Assembly (NCBI GenBank): GCA_900315555.1
Contig: OMZN01000044.1
Coordinates: forward strand, 1-43,901
From: an uncultured Eubacteriales bacterium
GTDB taxonomy: Bacteria; Bacillota; Clostridia; Peptostreptococcales; Anaerovoracaceae
Direction: 5' to 3'
DNA length: 43,901 nucleotides
The position numbers and the translations under genes are program-made. The notes under the pieces were generated by a model, which was not told the origin of the DNA, searched no databases, and saw only the letters and a list, made by a program, of their open reading frames with translations. Below are positions 7,430-16,310 of the stretch, one piece after another. Numbering within the stretch: the stretch's first letter is position 1; every line of letters begins with the position of its first letter.

Positions 7430-9116
7430 CGGGTTCGCTGTCCCAGTGCTCGCTGCTGTCCTGGTTGTCCAGCACGGCTTCTGCGATATTGCGGCAGGAA
7501 TCGCCAATCTTTTCCAGGTTGTGCACCGTCTCGGTGTACGTCACCGTAAAGGCGGGGGAACACTTATTCTGATTGAGCCGCTGCATATGGCTGTTGCGCA
7601 GCCGCATCTCCGTCTTGTTCATCTCATCCTCGGCCCGCAGCACATCACCGGCGATGCGCACGTTGCCTTCAGCCAGCGCACGCTGGGTATCACCCACCAT
7701 GTGAAATGCCTTATCAAAGCAATCGTACACTTCGGCGATCGCTGTATCGGAGAAGATGTATTTCTTCTTGAAGCGTTCCTCGGCAAGCTCCACGATGTTG
7801 ATGCAGTGATCACCGATATGCTCTACATCCGAAGCCACGTGCATCAGATGAGCAATGCTCTGGGTCTGGCTGGACGTAGCGCCTTCAGCCGAAAGGATAG
7901 AAGCCAGATAGTCGGTAATCTCCTGCTGCAGGTTGTTGATAACCTCCTCGTTGTGCCGTACCTTCTCGTAGTAGCTCTTTTCTCCTTTCATGAAGCCCTT
8001 GCGCGCCTGCACCAGCGTGTCTTTTGCGATGCCAAGGAGACGCACCAGCTCTCTGGAAGCCAGATGGATGGCGAACAGCGGCCGATCCAGGACATGGCGA
8101 TCCAGGTAGATAGGCTGATCGTGTGCCAGTTCCTGATCTTGTCCGGGAATGATCTTGGTGACGATCTTGACCATCAGCCAGATCAGTGGCAGCCAGATCA
8201 GAGCGTTGGTCACATTGAACAGCATATGTGTATTGGCGATCTGCCGCGAAATCACAGCCACTTCCGCTCCCTTTGGAGAAATGAAAGTGATGAATTTAGC
8301 GATCCAGGGAATGAACCAGATGAATATTAATGTACCGGTCACGTTGAAGATAACATGAGCACATGCTGTCCTCTTGGCGCTGATGCTGCCGCCGATGGAA
8401 GCAAGCACGGCCGTGATCGTGGTGCCGATATTATCGCCAAAGAGGATGGGGATGGCACCGGTCAGTCCCAGGATGGAATGCACACCGTCCGGACCGGCCG
8501 TCGCTGCCAGATTCTGCAGTACAGCGATGGTAGCCGAGGAGCTCTGCACAACCAGAGTCATGCAGGCACCCAGCAGAACACCAAGCCCCGGCATATCCTG
8601 CACCTGCATCATCAGGTGCGTAAACACCGGCGATGAGGCGAGCGGCTTCATCACATTGCCCATAGTATTAATGCCCACAAACAGCATGCCGAAGGCAAAG
8701 ATAACCTCGCCGATCTGGGAGACCTTCTCGTACTTCTTCAAAAAGAAGTACATGATAAAACCACCAAAGAGAATGACCCATGCATAATCGCCGATATCAA
8801 AAGCAATCAGCTGCGCTGTAACGGTGGTTCCGATGTTCGCCCCCATGACGACACTGATCGCCTGCGGGAGCTTCATTAATCCAGCTGTAACAAATCCGAT
8901 GACCATGACTGTCGTCGCCGAAGAACTCTGCAGAACCGCCGTGCAGAGCGCGCCTGCCAAAAGCCCCATAATCGGGTTCCTGGTCAATACCTCCAGAACC
9001 TTCTTCATCTTGTCGCCGGCCGCCTTCTGCAGACCGTCACTCATCAGATTCATCCCATAGATGAATAGTGCCAGCCCACCCAGCAAGGTGGTTACCGTAA
9101 CCGCAATCGTATTCAT
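7419..9116 (-). CDS. Na+/phosphate cotransporter with a PhoU-like C-terminal domain
   Basis: A 565-residue NptA/YjbB-type carrier that moves inorganic phosphate with Na+. Two inverted membrane repeats each carry the signature QSSSAT (Q63 and Q191), and each is followed by an N-I-G-T-T motif (GANIGTT about 92-98, GDNIGTT about 227-233). From about residue 345 a soluble PhoU-like helical domain follows, with HLMHVASDVEHIGDHCINI and a second NLEKIGDSCRNIAE metal-binding-type repeat; in this family it is thought to tune transport or phosphate signalling. The start at 9116 has GGGAG about 13 bases upstream, a rather long spacing. It is the first gene of a module with the PhoB/PhoR-like pair and lies behind Pho-box-like repeats, which supports phosphate-controlled expression. 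Confidence 0.93.
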   Translation of the reverse strand: MNTIAVTVTTLLGGLALFIYGMNLMSDGLQKAAGDKMKKVLEVLTRNPIMGLLAGALCTAVLQSSSATTVMVIGFVTAGLMKLPQAISVVMGANIGTTVTAQLIAFDIGDYAWVILFGGFIMYFFLKKYEKVSQIGEVIFAFGMLFVGINTMGNVMKPLASSPVFTHLMMQVQDMPGLGVLLGACMTLVVQSSSATIAVLQNLAATAGPDGVHSILGLTGAIPILFGDNIGTTITAVLASIGGSISAKRTACAHVIFNVTGTLIFIWFIPWIAKFITFISPKGAEVAVISRQIANTHMLFNVTNALIWLPLIWLMVKIVTKIIPGQDQELAHDQPIYLDRHVLDRPLFAIHLASRELVRLLGIAKDTLVQARKGFMKGEKSYYEKVRHNEEVINNLQQEITDYLASILSAEGATSSQTQSIAHLMHVASDVEHIGDHCINIVELAEERFKKKYIFSDTAIAEVYDCFDKAFHMVGDTQRALAEGNVRIAGDVLRAEDEMNKTEMRLRNSHMQRLNQNKCSPAFTVTYTETVHNLEKIGDSCRNIAEAVLDNQDSSEHWDSEPVEA

Positions 9117-9205
9117 TTGTTCTGCTCATCTCCCTCGCACCGCCGCGCTATGCGACCGTCATTCATAATGATATCAATGATAACGTTCTGGTTTTCTCGC
9201 GTCCT

Positions 9206-9234
9206 ACTATAGGAAATCTCATCCATATATTAAA
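9206..9234 (-). promoter_or_regulatory. Promoter of the Na/Pi cotransporter module
   Basis: A -10 box TATAGT (9211-9206) with a weak -35 (TTTAAT, 9234-9229) at 17-base spacing. A poor -35 directly downstream of activator-like repeats is the usual look of a Pho-activated promoter. Predicted start is near 9199, with a leader of about 83 bases. Confidence 0.45.
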
Positions 9235-9243
9235 GCACGGTTA

Positions 9244-9271
9244 AGTAAAGTTTATGTTAGGGGAATGTTAA
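9244..9271 (-). promoter_or_regulatory. Pho-box-like tandem repeats
   Basis: On the minus strand TTAACA (9271-9266), CTAACA (9260-9255) and TTTACT (9249-9244) are each separated by exactly 5 bases, an 11-base helical repeat. Gram-positive PhoP binds TT(A/C/T)A(A/C/T)A repeats with about this spacing, just upstream of weak -35 boxes. The first two units overlap the last codons of the ATPase gene. Confidence 0.5.
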
Positions 9272-10265
9272 AAAGTTCTCTCGCGAGTTCTTCTGCCGCG
9301 GTTTCCGCCGCCTGATCAGACTGCTCTTCCGCAGATTCCCGTCGTACAATGCTCCCGGCCTCCACCAGGATTTCTTTATCAAAAGTCAATGCGGCGTATT
9401 TTCGCATAGCACGCTCGTAAGCAGCATCTTTTTCCCCCTGCAGACGAATCACGCTGCTGCAGCAGGCCAGCGCTGCCGCCTGCCGCCAGGATGGTGCAGC
9501 ACCGATATCCAGCAGGATCAGATCCACACCCCCATAGGCAGCCGCCGCCTCAATAATCTGCCGCAGAGCATCCTCGCTGCAGCGTGCCAACGTATTGCCG
9601 CCGGCCTCTTCATGAAAGTGCAGGACACCATATTCATCCTGATGGATGAATGGCGCAAGCGTTCCGTATTTTTCCCTCCGCTTTGCCTGCAGATAGTACA
9701 GGAAGTCCCGCATACGCCGGCCGGCCGGTGCCGGCGACTGCATCTGCGGAGGAAATTCATCCAGCGTCATGAACAGAATGCGCTGTTCATAGTATTTCAC
9801 CAGGCACTGCGCCAGTGCCATAGCCAAGGTCGTGCAGCCGCTGCCGCCTGCAGAGGAGACCAGCCCGATGCACAGAGCCTCCCCTTCATGCCGCAGGCGA
9901 ACCAGTCGGCCGCTTTTTTCCGCATAAGCCTCCATGGCTGCTGCTGCCATGGCACGCAGGCTTCCGTATTTGTATGCCCAATGCCTCACCGGAGACGCAG
10001 CGTCATTTTTCAGCGCGTGAGGATTCTCTTCATCTGCCCCGCGAATACGTTCTTCCAAAATAACCTGCGGAGCAGCAGTGACCATGCGCCGGTCTGTCAG
10101 CAATACATCGCAGCCTGTCTGCGGCGCAGCACCCGAAGAAGTGTTTTGTGTCTCTTCGCCATAGAGAACGATCGTCAGCGGCAGCGACAGCGCCGTCAAC
10201 GCCCGTGCAAGTGTCTGTGCATAGCCAGCGTCACAGCAGTCGATTCCCAGCCTGATATTTTCCAT
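9252..10265 (-). CDS. Orphan TadZ/CpaE-like (ParA/MinD superfamily) ATPase
   Basis: A 337-residue protein. Residues 1-120 look like a degenerate receiver-like domain (MENIRLGIDCCDAGYAQTLA, then CDVLLTDRR), as found at the front of CpaE/TadZ. A SIMIBI-class ATPase follows: the P-loop is SAGGSGCTT (138-146), in which the usual lysine is replaced by C144, as in many CpaE/TadZ proteins that have a non-lysine residue there. A Walker-B-like ILLDIGA holds D253. Such proteins position pilus or other polar machinery, but no tad/cpa, flagellar or partition gene is present in this window. GGGGAGG lies 7 bases before the ATG, and it has its own promoter and no close partner. Its 3' end carries part of the Pho-box-like repeats for the next gene. 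A different signalling role is equally possible. Confidence 0.75.
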   Translation of the reverse strand: MENIRLGIDCCDAGYAQTLARALTALSLPLTIVLYGEETQNTSSGAAPQTGCDVLLTDRRMVTAAPQVILEERIRGADEENPHALKNDAASPVRHWAYKYGSLRAMAAAAMEAYAEKSGRLVRLRHEGEALCIGLVSSAGGSGCTTLAMALAQCLVKYYEQRILFMTLDEFPPQMQSPAPAGRRMRDFLYYLQAKRREKYGTLAPFIHQDEYGVLHFHEEAGGNTLARCSEDALRQIIEAAAAYGGVDLILLDIGAAPSWRQAAALACCSSVIRLQGEKDAAYERAMRKYAALTFDKEILVEAGSIVRRESAEEQSDQAAETAAEELARELFNIPLT

Positions 10266-10378
10266 CCCGTTTCCTCCCCTGTTTCCCTAAATAAAGTGAA
10301 TCATGCCCCATGCCAGTTATACTACACGCACTGCAGCATCATCCACGGCTTATCCAAAAGCAACTTCCAGTATTTACC

Positions 10379-10407
10379 ATACTAGGGGAAATGGAAAATA
10401 TTGTCAA
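10379..10407 (-). promoter_or_regulatory. Promoter of the TadZ-like ATPase gene
   Basis: A perfect -35 TTGACA (10407-10402), 17 bases, then TAGTAT (10384-10379). A short dyad, AGTAT-5-ATACT (10369-10383), spans the -10 box and the start point and could be an operator. The leader would be about 105 bases. The remaining gap to the nitroreductase stop holds only a 5-bp hairpin (10461-10476) without a T-run. Confidence 0.6.
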
Positions 10408-10551
10408 TCTTTCATAGGCATTCTCTACTTATTCATGCATAGCTTTTCCTTCTGCGCTTTGCCTCATGAAGGAGGCCGGCAGCTGTCCATCCGGTTTGCA
10501 CATACTACCATCCGAACGCGCAGCTGCAAAACGAAGCCAGAAAGCCGGGCA

Positions 10552-11214
10552 TCAGTCAAAGCCGTACCAGCTTGTAATGCTCTCCGGATCGACGCGCTCG
10601 CTTCGCACATGGTTAGCTGGGAATTCTTCATCGGGATAACCGATGGCAATACCGATCACATACCGCTTGGACTCAGGCACATCCAAATACCTGCGCAGGC
10701 CCCGCTGGTAGTTAACCGCCTGCTGCTCCACACAGGTGCCAAGGCCGTATTCCATGGCCGCCAGCGTAATGCTCTGTGCAACAGCGCCAAGATCAAACCG
10801 GTGTGCCTTCTCATCCAGGCTCGCATCCATGGTCAGCAGAATGACCGCCGGTGCATCGAAGAATCGAAAGCCCCGCTTGCTCCACCAAAGACGCCGTTCT
10901 TTATCCTCACGCGGAATATCCATAGCAGCGAACAGCTGCTTGGCAATGCCGATCATCCGCTCACGGTAAACGCCTTCCAGTTTGGGATCTTCTACCGTCT
11001 CCGGCTCACCCGCTTCAAAGCATGCCTGGTTATCCAGCGCGATCTTTCGCAGCAGCTCGCCCGTGACCACAACAAATTCCCATGGCTGGGCATTTAAAGC
11101 TGATACCGAGCGGGCAGCCAGCGCCAGCACCTTCTGCAGGACTTCCTTCGAAACCTGTCTTCCCGTAAACCCGCGGATTGACCGTCTCGTTTCCATCGCT
11201 TCCCTTAATTCCAT
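10552..11214 (-). CDS. Nitroreductase-family FMN-dependent oxidoreductase
   Basis: A 220-residue flavoprotein of the NfsB/FRase fold. MELREAMETRRSIRGFTGR at the N-terminus is the classic FMN-phosphate contact (RRSIR), and NAQPWEFVVVTG is the second signature. LAAMEYGLGTCV and the IGYPDEE region near the C-terminus complete the pattern. These enzymes use NAD(P)H to reduce nitro compounds, quinones or flavin; the physiological substrate cannot be read from sequence. The ATG at 11214 has AGGAGG 6 bases upstream. It has a recognisable promoter and stands alone between ppdK and the ATPase gene. Confidence 0.9.
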   Translation of the reverse strand: MELREAMETRRSIRGFTGRQVSKEVLQKVLALAARSVSALNAQPWEFVVVTGELLRKIALDNQACFEAGEPETVEDPKLEGVYRERMIGIAKQLFAAMDIPREDKERRLWWSKRGFRFFDAPAVILLTMDASLDEKAHRFDLGAVAQSITLAAMEYGLGTCVEQQAVNYQRGLRRYLDVPESKRYVIGIAIGYPDEEFPANHVRSERVDPESITSWYGFD

Positions 11215-11271
11215 TGTTTCCTCCTGTTCTCCTGCGTGACGGTTGTTCAGTTCACGTCCTTGCCTGCTTTC

Positions 11272-11299
11272 ATTATACCTGAATGAAGCTTCTTGTCCC
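11272..11299 (-). promoter_or_regulatory. Promoter of the nitroreductase gene
   Basis: TATAAT (11277-11272) is preceded at 16 bases by GGGACA (11299-11294), a 4-of-6 match to the -35 consensus. Predicted transcription starts near 11265, about 50 bases before the ATG. It lies downstream of the ppdK terminator, so the gene is independently transcribed. Confidence 0.5.
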
Positions 11300-11361
11300 A
11301 TAGATTCGAACGGCTTCTTTGCCGGCTTTTTGTACAGACTTGCTTTCTTGGCTGACAAAGA

Positions 11362-11413
11362 GGAAAACATGGAAAAAGGACTGTCCCACGAATCAACTTC
11401 GTGTTCCAGTCCT
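11362..11413 (-). terminator. Rho-independent terminator after ppdK
   Basis: Two stacked stems, AGGACTG/CAGTCCT (11377-11383 with 11407-11413) and CACGAA/TTCGTG (11387-11392 with 11398-11403), form a long hairpin. On the minus strand it is followed by TTTTTCCATGTTTTCC. It lies about 90 bases past the ppdK stop and ends the long era-to-ppdK gene run. Confidence 0.85.
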
Positions 11414-11504
11414 CTTCCTTACAGCGATTTCATGACGGTGCCGCAGATCAATAAAGCCCGCATGCACATCACATTATGCTATTTGCTTCATTGCGGAGAA
11501 GCGG

Positions 11505-14132
11505 CTATTTCTGCTCCGCCTTGACAACAGCCTGCGCCGCTGCCAGTCTTGCGATCGGCACACGGAACGGGGAGCAGGAAACGTAGTTGAGACCGATGTT
11601 GCTGCAGTACTCAACCGTCTTGGGGTCACCGCCGTGCTCACCGCAGATACCCAGCTTAATGTTAGGTCTGGCAGCCTTGCCCTTTTCCACAGCATATTCT
11701 ACCAGCTTGCCAACACCGGTCTGATCCAGAGTCTGGAACGGATCTTCGGCGAAGATGTTCTTGTCTCTGTATTCCTCGATGATCTTGCCCGTGTCGTCTC
11801 TGGAGAATCCGAAGGTCATCTGGGTCAGGTCATTGGTACCGAAGGAGAAGAACTCTGCCTCCTCAGCAATCTGATCCGCTGTCAGTGCAGCACGCGGAAT
11901 TTCAATCATGGTACCAACCTTGTAGTCCAAGGTGATGCCTTCCTTCTCAAAGACCTTCTTGGCCGTATTCTCGATGGTGGCTTTGACATCCTTCAGCTCG
12001 TTCACGTGACCGACCAGCGGCACCATGATCTCGGGCGTGATGTCCATATTCTTTTCCTTCTTCAGCTCGATAGCAGCCATCAGGATAGCCTCTGTCTGCA
12101 TCTCGGCGATCTCCGGATAGGTGACAGCCAGACGGCAGCCTCTGTGGCCCAGCATCGGGTTGAATTCTGCCAGCTCTTCAGCCTTCTTCTCCAGCTTTTC
12201 CATCGGAATATTGAACTGGTCAGAAACCTGCTTCATTTCCTCTTCCGTATGCGGTACGAACTCGTGGAGAGGGGGATCCAGCAGACGGATGGTTACCGGT
12301 CTGTCTTCCATAACTTCATAGATTCCCTTGAAGTCAGCCTTCTGGAAGGGCAGCAGGTTGGCCAGCGCCTCGCGTCTTTCCTCTTCGCTGTCGCTCATGA
12401 TCATTCTGCGGATGTAAGGAATTCTCTCTTCATCAAAGAACATGTGCTCTGTTCTGCACAGGCCGATGCCCTGAGCGCCGAATTCTACAGCCTGCCTGGC
12501 ATCACGCGGATTGTCGGCATTCGTTCTGACATCCAGCTTTCTGATCTCGTCAGCCCACTCCATGATGGTGCCGAAATCGCCGGACAGCGTCGGAGGAACC
12601 GTCTTGATCTCGCCGGTGTAAACGTTGCCGGTGGAGCCGTCCAAGGAGATGTAGTCGCCTTCCTTGAGAACGGTGTCTCCAATTGTCAGCGTCTTGGCGT
12701 CCTCGTCCACCTTGATGGCCTGCGCACCGGATACGCAGCACTTGCCCATGCCGCGCGCTACAACAGCTGCGTGCGAGGTCTTGCCGCCTCTTGCAGTCAG
12801 AATACCTTCTGCAGCAACCATACCGGCCAGGTCCTCAGGAGAGGTTTCCAGTCTGACCAGAACAGCCTTGCTGCCATCCTCGGCCGCTGCGCTGGCATCG
12901 GCCGCGTTGAAGTAGATCTTGCCTGCGGCAGCTCCCGGAGAAGCCGGCAGACCGGTTGTCACCGGCGTTGCCGCTTCCAGCTCCGCCTTATCGAACATGG
13001 GGTGCAGCAGCTGATCGATCTGTGCAGGCTCGATTCTGCTTACGGCCGTCTTCTTGTCGATGAGGCCTTCATCCACCATATCAACCGCAATCTTGACAGC
13101 TGCAGTCGCTGTTCTCTTGCCGTTTCTGGTCTGGAGCATGTAGAGCTTGTTTCTCTCTACAGTGAACTCCATATCCTGCATATCCTTATAGTGCTTTTCC
13201 AGCAGATCAGCGATCTTGACGAACTGCTGATATACCTCGGGGAAAGCTTCCTTCATCTCAGCGATCGGCTGCGGCGTCCGTACGCCGGCTACAACGTCCT
13301 CGCCCTGTGCATTGACCAGGAACTCACCGAACAGTGCATTCGTACCGTCGGCAGCGTCTCTGGTGAAGGCTACGCCGGTGCCGGAAGTGTCGCCCATGTT
13401 GCCGAAGACCATGGACTGCACGTTGACTGCCGTACCCAGGTCACCGGGGATGTCATTGAGCTTTCTGTAAAGAATCGCTCTGTCGTTGTTCCAGGAGCGG
13501 AAGACCGCCTTGACGGCTTCCATCAGCTGGTCTTTAGGATCCTGCGGGAATTCTCTTCCCATCTCTTCCTTAACCAGTACTTTGTAATCTGCGATGATCT
13601 CCTGCAGATCCTTGGTGTCGAGTTCGACATCATACTGCACGCCCTTGGCTTCCTTCTTGCCATCGAAGATCTTGTCAAACTTGGTCTTAGGAATCTCCAT
13701 GACAACATCGCCGAACATCTGGATGAATCTTCTGTAGCTGTCATATGCGAAGCGTTCATTGTCAGTCAGCTTGGCCAGACCTTTGACGGCGTCATCATTG
13801 AGGCCCAGGTTGAGAATGGTATCCATCATGCCGGGCATGGAGAAAACAGCACCGGAACGAACGGAAACCAGCAGCGGATCTTCGGTGCTTCCGAAGGTCT
13901 TGCCGGAGATGCGCTCCAGCTCCTTCATGTTCTTGAAGATCTCTTCGACAATGTCGTCGCTCAGCGCACCGCCGTCTTCGTAGTATTTGTTGCAGGCCTC
14001 GGTTGTTACCGTGAATCCAAACGGAACAGGAAGTCCGATGTTTGTCATCTCGGCCAGATTTGCGCCTTTGCCTCCCAGCAGACTGCGCATGTCTTTCGAT
14101 CCTTCGTTAAATAAATAAACGAATTTCGTCAT
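11505..14132 (-). CDS. ppdK: Pyruvate, phosphate dikinase
   Basis: An 875-residue cytoplasmic enzyme that reversibly converts pyruvate, ATP and phosphate to PEP, AMP and pyrophosphate. In clostridia it serves glycolysis with PPi or gluconeogenesis. The N-terminal ATP-grasp part begins LFNEGSKDMRSLLGGKGANL. The central swivelling domain carries the phosphorylated histidine in GGKTSHAAVVARGMGKCC. The C-terminal PEP/pyruvate barrel shows GCRLAVTYPEI, FFSFGTNDLTQMTFG and the active-site cysteine in GICGEHGGDP. The length is standard. AAGGAG lies 10 bases before the ATG. It follows glyQS by 14 bases, so the two are cotranscribed, and it ends the operon. No adjacent regulatory gene (PPDK regulatory protein) is present. 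Confidence 0.98.
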   Translation of the reverse strand: MTKFVYLFNEGSKDMRSLLGGKGANLAEMTNIGLPVPFGFTVTTEACNKYYEDGGALSDDIVEEIFKNMKELERISGKTFGSTEDPLLVSVRSGAVFSMPGMMDTILNLGLNDDAVKGLAKLTDNERFAYDSYRRFIQMFGDVVMEIPKTKFDKIFDGKKEAKGVQYDVELDTKDLQEIIADYKVLVKEEMGREFPQDPKDQLMEAVKAVFRSWNNDRAILYRKLNDIPGDLGTAVNVQSMVFGNMGDTSGTGVAFTRDAADGTNALFGEFLVNAQGEDVVAGVRTPQPIAEMKEAFPEVYQQFVKIADLLEKHYKDMQDMEFTVERNKLYMLQTRNGKRTATAAVKIAVDMVDEGLIDKKTAVSRIEPAQIDQLLHPMFDKAELEAATPVTTGLPASPGAAAGKIYFNAADASAAAEDGSKAVLVRLETSPEDLAGMVAAEGILTARGGKTSHAAVVARGMGKCCVSGAQAIKVDEDAKTLTIGDTVLKEGDYISLDGSTGNVYTGEIKTVPPTLSGDFGTIMEWADEIRKLDVRTNADNPRDARQAVEFGAQGIGLCRTEHMFFDEERIPYIRRMIMSDSEEERREALANLLPFQKADFKGIYEVMEDRPVTIRLLDPPLHEFVPHTEEEMKQVSDQFNIPMEKLEKKAEELAEFNPMLGHRGCRLAVTYPEIAEMQTEAILMAAIELKKEKNMDITPEIMVPLVGHVNELKDVKATIENTAKKVFEKEGITLDYKVGTMIEIPRAALTADQIAEEAEFFSFGTNDLTQMTFGFSRDDTGKIIEEYRDKNIFAEDPFQTLDQTGVGKLVEYAVEKGKAARPNIKLGICGEHGGDPKTVEYCSNIGLNYVSCSPFRVPIARLAAAQAVVKAEQK

Positions 14133-14146
14133 CTTTTGAACACTCC

Positions 14147-15550
14147 TTAAAATACAAGTCTTTCTTGAATATAACGAACCACTTCATCCACCGGAATGCG
14201 GATCTGCTCCATCGTGTCTCTGTCACGCACGGTGACGCAGCCGTCTTCGGGCGTATCAAAATCCACACAAATACTGTATGGCGTTCCGATCTCATCCTCT
14301 CTGCGGTACCTCTTGCCAATGGATCCTGCAGTATCATAATCCACCATGAAATATTTTGCAAGTTTTTCATATATTGGTTCTGCCACAGGAGCCAGTTTTT
14401 TTGCCAGAGGCAGTACCGCCGCCTTGAAAGGTGCAATGGCCGGATGGAACTTCATGACGACCCTTGTCTCTTCCTTGCCCTTGGCATTGGTGACGGTCTC
14501 CTCATTGTAAGCCTCCAGAAGGAAAGCAAGCGCCACACGGTCTGCCCCGAGTGAAGGCTCAATACAATAGGGCGTGTACTTTTCCTGTGTCTCAGGATCC
14601 ATATATTCCATCTTCTGTCCGGAATATTTAGCATGCTGGGACAGGTCGAAATCGGTTCTGTCGGCGATGCCCCACAGCTCGCCCCAGCCGAAGGGGAACA
14701 GATACTCGATGTCCGTGGTCGCCGTACTGTAATGGGAAAGTTCTTCCTTTTCGTGCGCCCGCATCTTGATGTGCTCCTCCTGCATACCCAGGCTCTTGAG
14801 GAAGTTCACGCAGTATTCCTCCCAATAACGGAACCATTCCAGATCCGTTCCGGGTTTGCAGAAAAATTCCAGCTCCATCTGTTCAAATTCACGCGTACGG
14901 AATGTAAAGTTTCCCGGCGTAATCTCATTGCGGAAGGACTTTCCGATCTGTGCGATGCCGAAAGGAATCTTTTTTCTCGATGTTCTCTGCACATTATTGA
15001 AGTTGACAAAGATCCCCTGTGCCGTCTCCGGACGAAGGTAAAGCTCAGCCTTGCTGTCCTCGGTAACACCCTGGAAGGTCTTGAACATCAGGTTGAACTG
15101 GCGGATCCCGGTGAAATCGCTCTTGCCGCATTCCGGACATGGAATCTGGTGTTCAGCGATATAATTCTCCAGTTCCTCGTTGGACCAGCCGTCCACGTGT
15201 TCTGCAGGCAGGCCATTGGCCTCGATGTACTCCTCGATCAGCTGATCTGCCCGAAAGCGTGCCTTGCAGGCCTTGCAGTCGATCAGGGGATCGGAAAATC
15301 CGCCCAGATGCCCGGAAGCCTCCCAGGTCTTCGGATTCATCAGAATAGCAGCATCCAGCCCCACGTTGTACTTGTTTTCCTGAACAAATTTCTGCCACCA
15401 GGCCTTCTTCAAGTTGTTCTTGAATTCCACACCCAGCGGGCCGTAGTCCCATGTGTTTGCCAGTCCGCCGTAGATATCCGACCCCGGGTAGACAAATCCT
15501 CTGTTCTTGGCCAGGGCCACGATCTTTTCCATTGTAACTTCTGTGCTCAT
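14147..15550 (-). CDS. glyQS: Glycyl-tRNA synthetase, dimeric type
   Basis: A 467-residue class II synthetase of the single-chain (alpha2) type that charges tRNA-Gly, not the two-subunit GlyQ/GlyS form. [20 protein letters not shown] at the N-terminus, motif 2 ([20 protein letters not shown]), motif 3 ([14 protein letters not shown]) and a C-terminal anticodon-binding domain ([14 protein letters not shown], then [14 protein letters not shown]) are all visible. Two CxxC pairs (CKAC about 78-81, CPEC about 138-141) could bind zinc. GAGAGG lies about 5 bases before the ATG. Only about 24 bases separate it from the upstream gene, so no T-box leader is present and expression depends on the upstream operon. 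Confidence 0.97.
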   Translation of the reverse strand: MSTEVTMEKIVALAKNRGFVYPGSDIYGGLANTWDYGPLGVEFKNNLKKAWWQKFVQENKYNVGLDAAILMNPKTWEASGHLGGFSDPLIDCKACKARFRADQLIEEYIEANGLPAEHVDGWSNEELENYIAEHQIPCPECGKSDFTGIRQFNLMFKTFQGVTEDSKAELYLRPETAQGIFVNFNNVQRTSRKKIPFGIAQIGKSFRNEITPGNFTFRTREFEQMELEFFCKPGTDLEWFRYWEEYCVNFLKSLGMQEEHIKMRAHEKEELSHYSTATTDIEYLFPFGWGELWGIADRTDFDLSQHAKYSGQKMEYMDPETQEKYTPYCIEPSLGADRVALAFLLEAYNEETVTNAKGKEETRVVMKFHPAIAPFKAAVLPLAKKLAPVAEPIYEKLAKYFMVDYDTAGSIGKRYRREDEIGTPYSICVDFDTPEDGCVTVRDRDTMEQIRIPVDEVVRYIQERLVF

Positions 15551-15574
15551 TGATACCTCTCTGCTCGCCGGCCA

Positions 15575-16291
15575 CTACGAATTGTAGCCGTCGTTATCCT
15601 CTTCGTCTGTCTTTTTAATTTTCTCCTTGGCGCTGCCGATAGCTTCCTGCGCTTTGTCTTTGGCGGCCTCTGCCTTTTCTCTGGCAGCTGTGCCCGCATC
15701 GGCAGCGCGGTCTTTGGCAGCATCCACCGCATCCTGTGCACGGTCTTTGGCTGTACCCACGGCATCCTGCGCCTTGTCCACCACATCACCGGCCCTGTTC
15801 TTGATCTTGCCGTGGACATCCTTTGCTCTCTCTTTGGCAGCGTCTTTCCATTCGCTGCCCTTTTCCACAGCTTTGCCCGCAAAGTCGTTGGCTCGTTCAC
15901 TGACATCGATGATGGTGCCGTCGGTCTTGACGATCTCCACAACACACTTGAAGCCGATGGCGGCGATAGCGGCCGCAAGAAGCCCCCACGGGGCAACCAG
16001 GGCACCGACAATGCCGGCATTAACAGGAATGTTGACAATAGGATCATCCGTGCTGTTGCGCACGACGATCCGGGAAACATTGCCTTTCTTCACAAGATCC
16101 TTAACCATATCCACGATGGCGGAACCCTGCTCCTTGGGGCTGCGTCTTTCCTTCTTGTCGATAGCCTCCTCAATATCGATAATGGCATCGACAACACTGC
16201 CATCCGCTGCCTCGAGCGCTTCCTTTGCTTCCTTATAACTGATCCCGGTTCTGTCCTTTACAAGTTCGATCTTCTCCAGTGTAATCTCCAT
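15575..16291 (-). CDS. UBA-like/DUF4342 protein with LEA-like repeat tail
   Basis: A 238-residue protein in three parts. Residues 1-45 (VKDRTGISYKEAKEALEAAD, then GSVVDAIIDIEEAI) resemble the UBA-like fold seen in EF-Ts and DUF4342 proteins. Residues about 55-125 match the DUF4342 pattern: a basic edge, then NIPVNAGIVGALVAPWGLLA, a hydrophobic stretch that could insert in or lie on a membrane. Residues about 133-228 are Ala/Lys/Asp-rich 11-residue-like repeats (AKDRAQDAVDAAKDRA), typical of LEA-4 or apolipoprotein-like amphipathic helices. GGAGGT lies 6 bases before the ATG; a longer reading to 16342 lacks a site. It sits between recO and glyQS in one transcript. The function is unknown; a membrane-associated chaperone-like or stress role is inference. 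Confidence 0.8.
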   Translation of the reverse strand: MEITLEKIELVKDRTGISYKEAKEALEAADGSVVDAIIDIEEAIDKKERRSPKEQGSAIVDMVKDLVKKGNVSRIVVRNSTDDPIVNIPVNAGIVGALVAPWGLLAAAIAAIGFKCVVEIVKTDGTIIDVSERANDFAGKAVEKGSEWKDAAKERAKDVHGKIKNRAGDVVDKAQDAVGTAKDRAQDAVDAAKDRAADAGTAAREKAEAAKDKAQEAIGSAKEKIKKTDEEDNDGYNS

Positions 16292-16310
16292 GTAATTACC
16301 TCCTTGGACG

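Noticed and set aside
11634..14114. 826-codon plus-strand ORF opposite ppdK
   Set aside because: It is an antisense shadow. Strong codon bias in ppdK avoids TTA, CTA and TCA, which leaves the opposite strand open; there is no recognisable protein and no suitable ribosome binding site.
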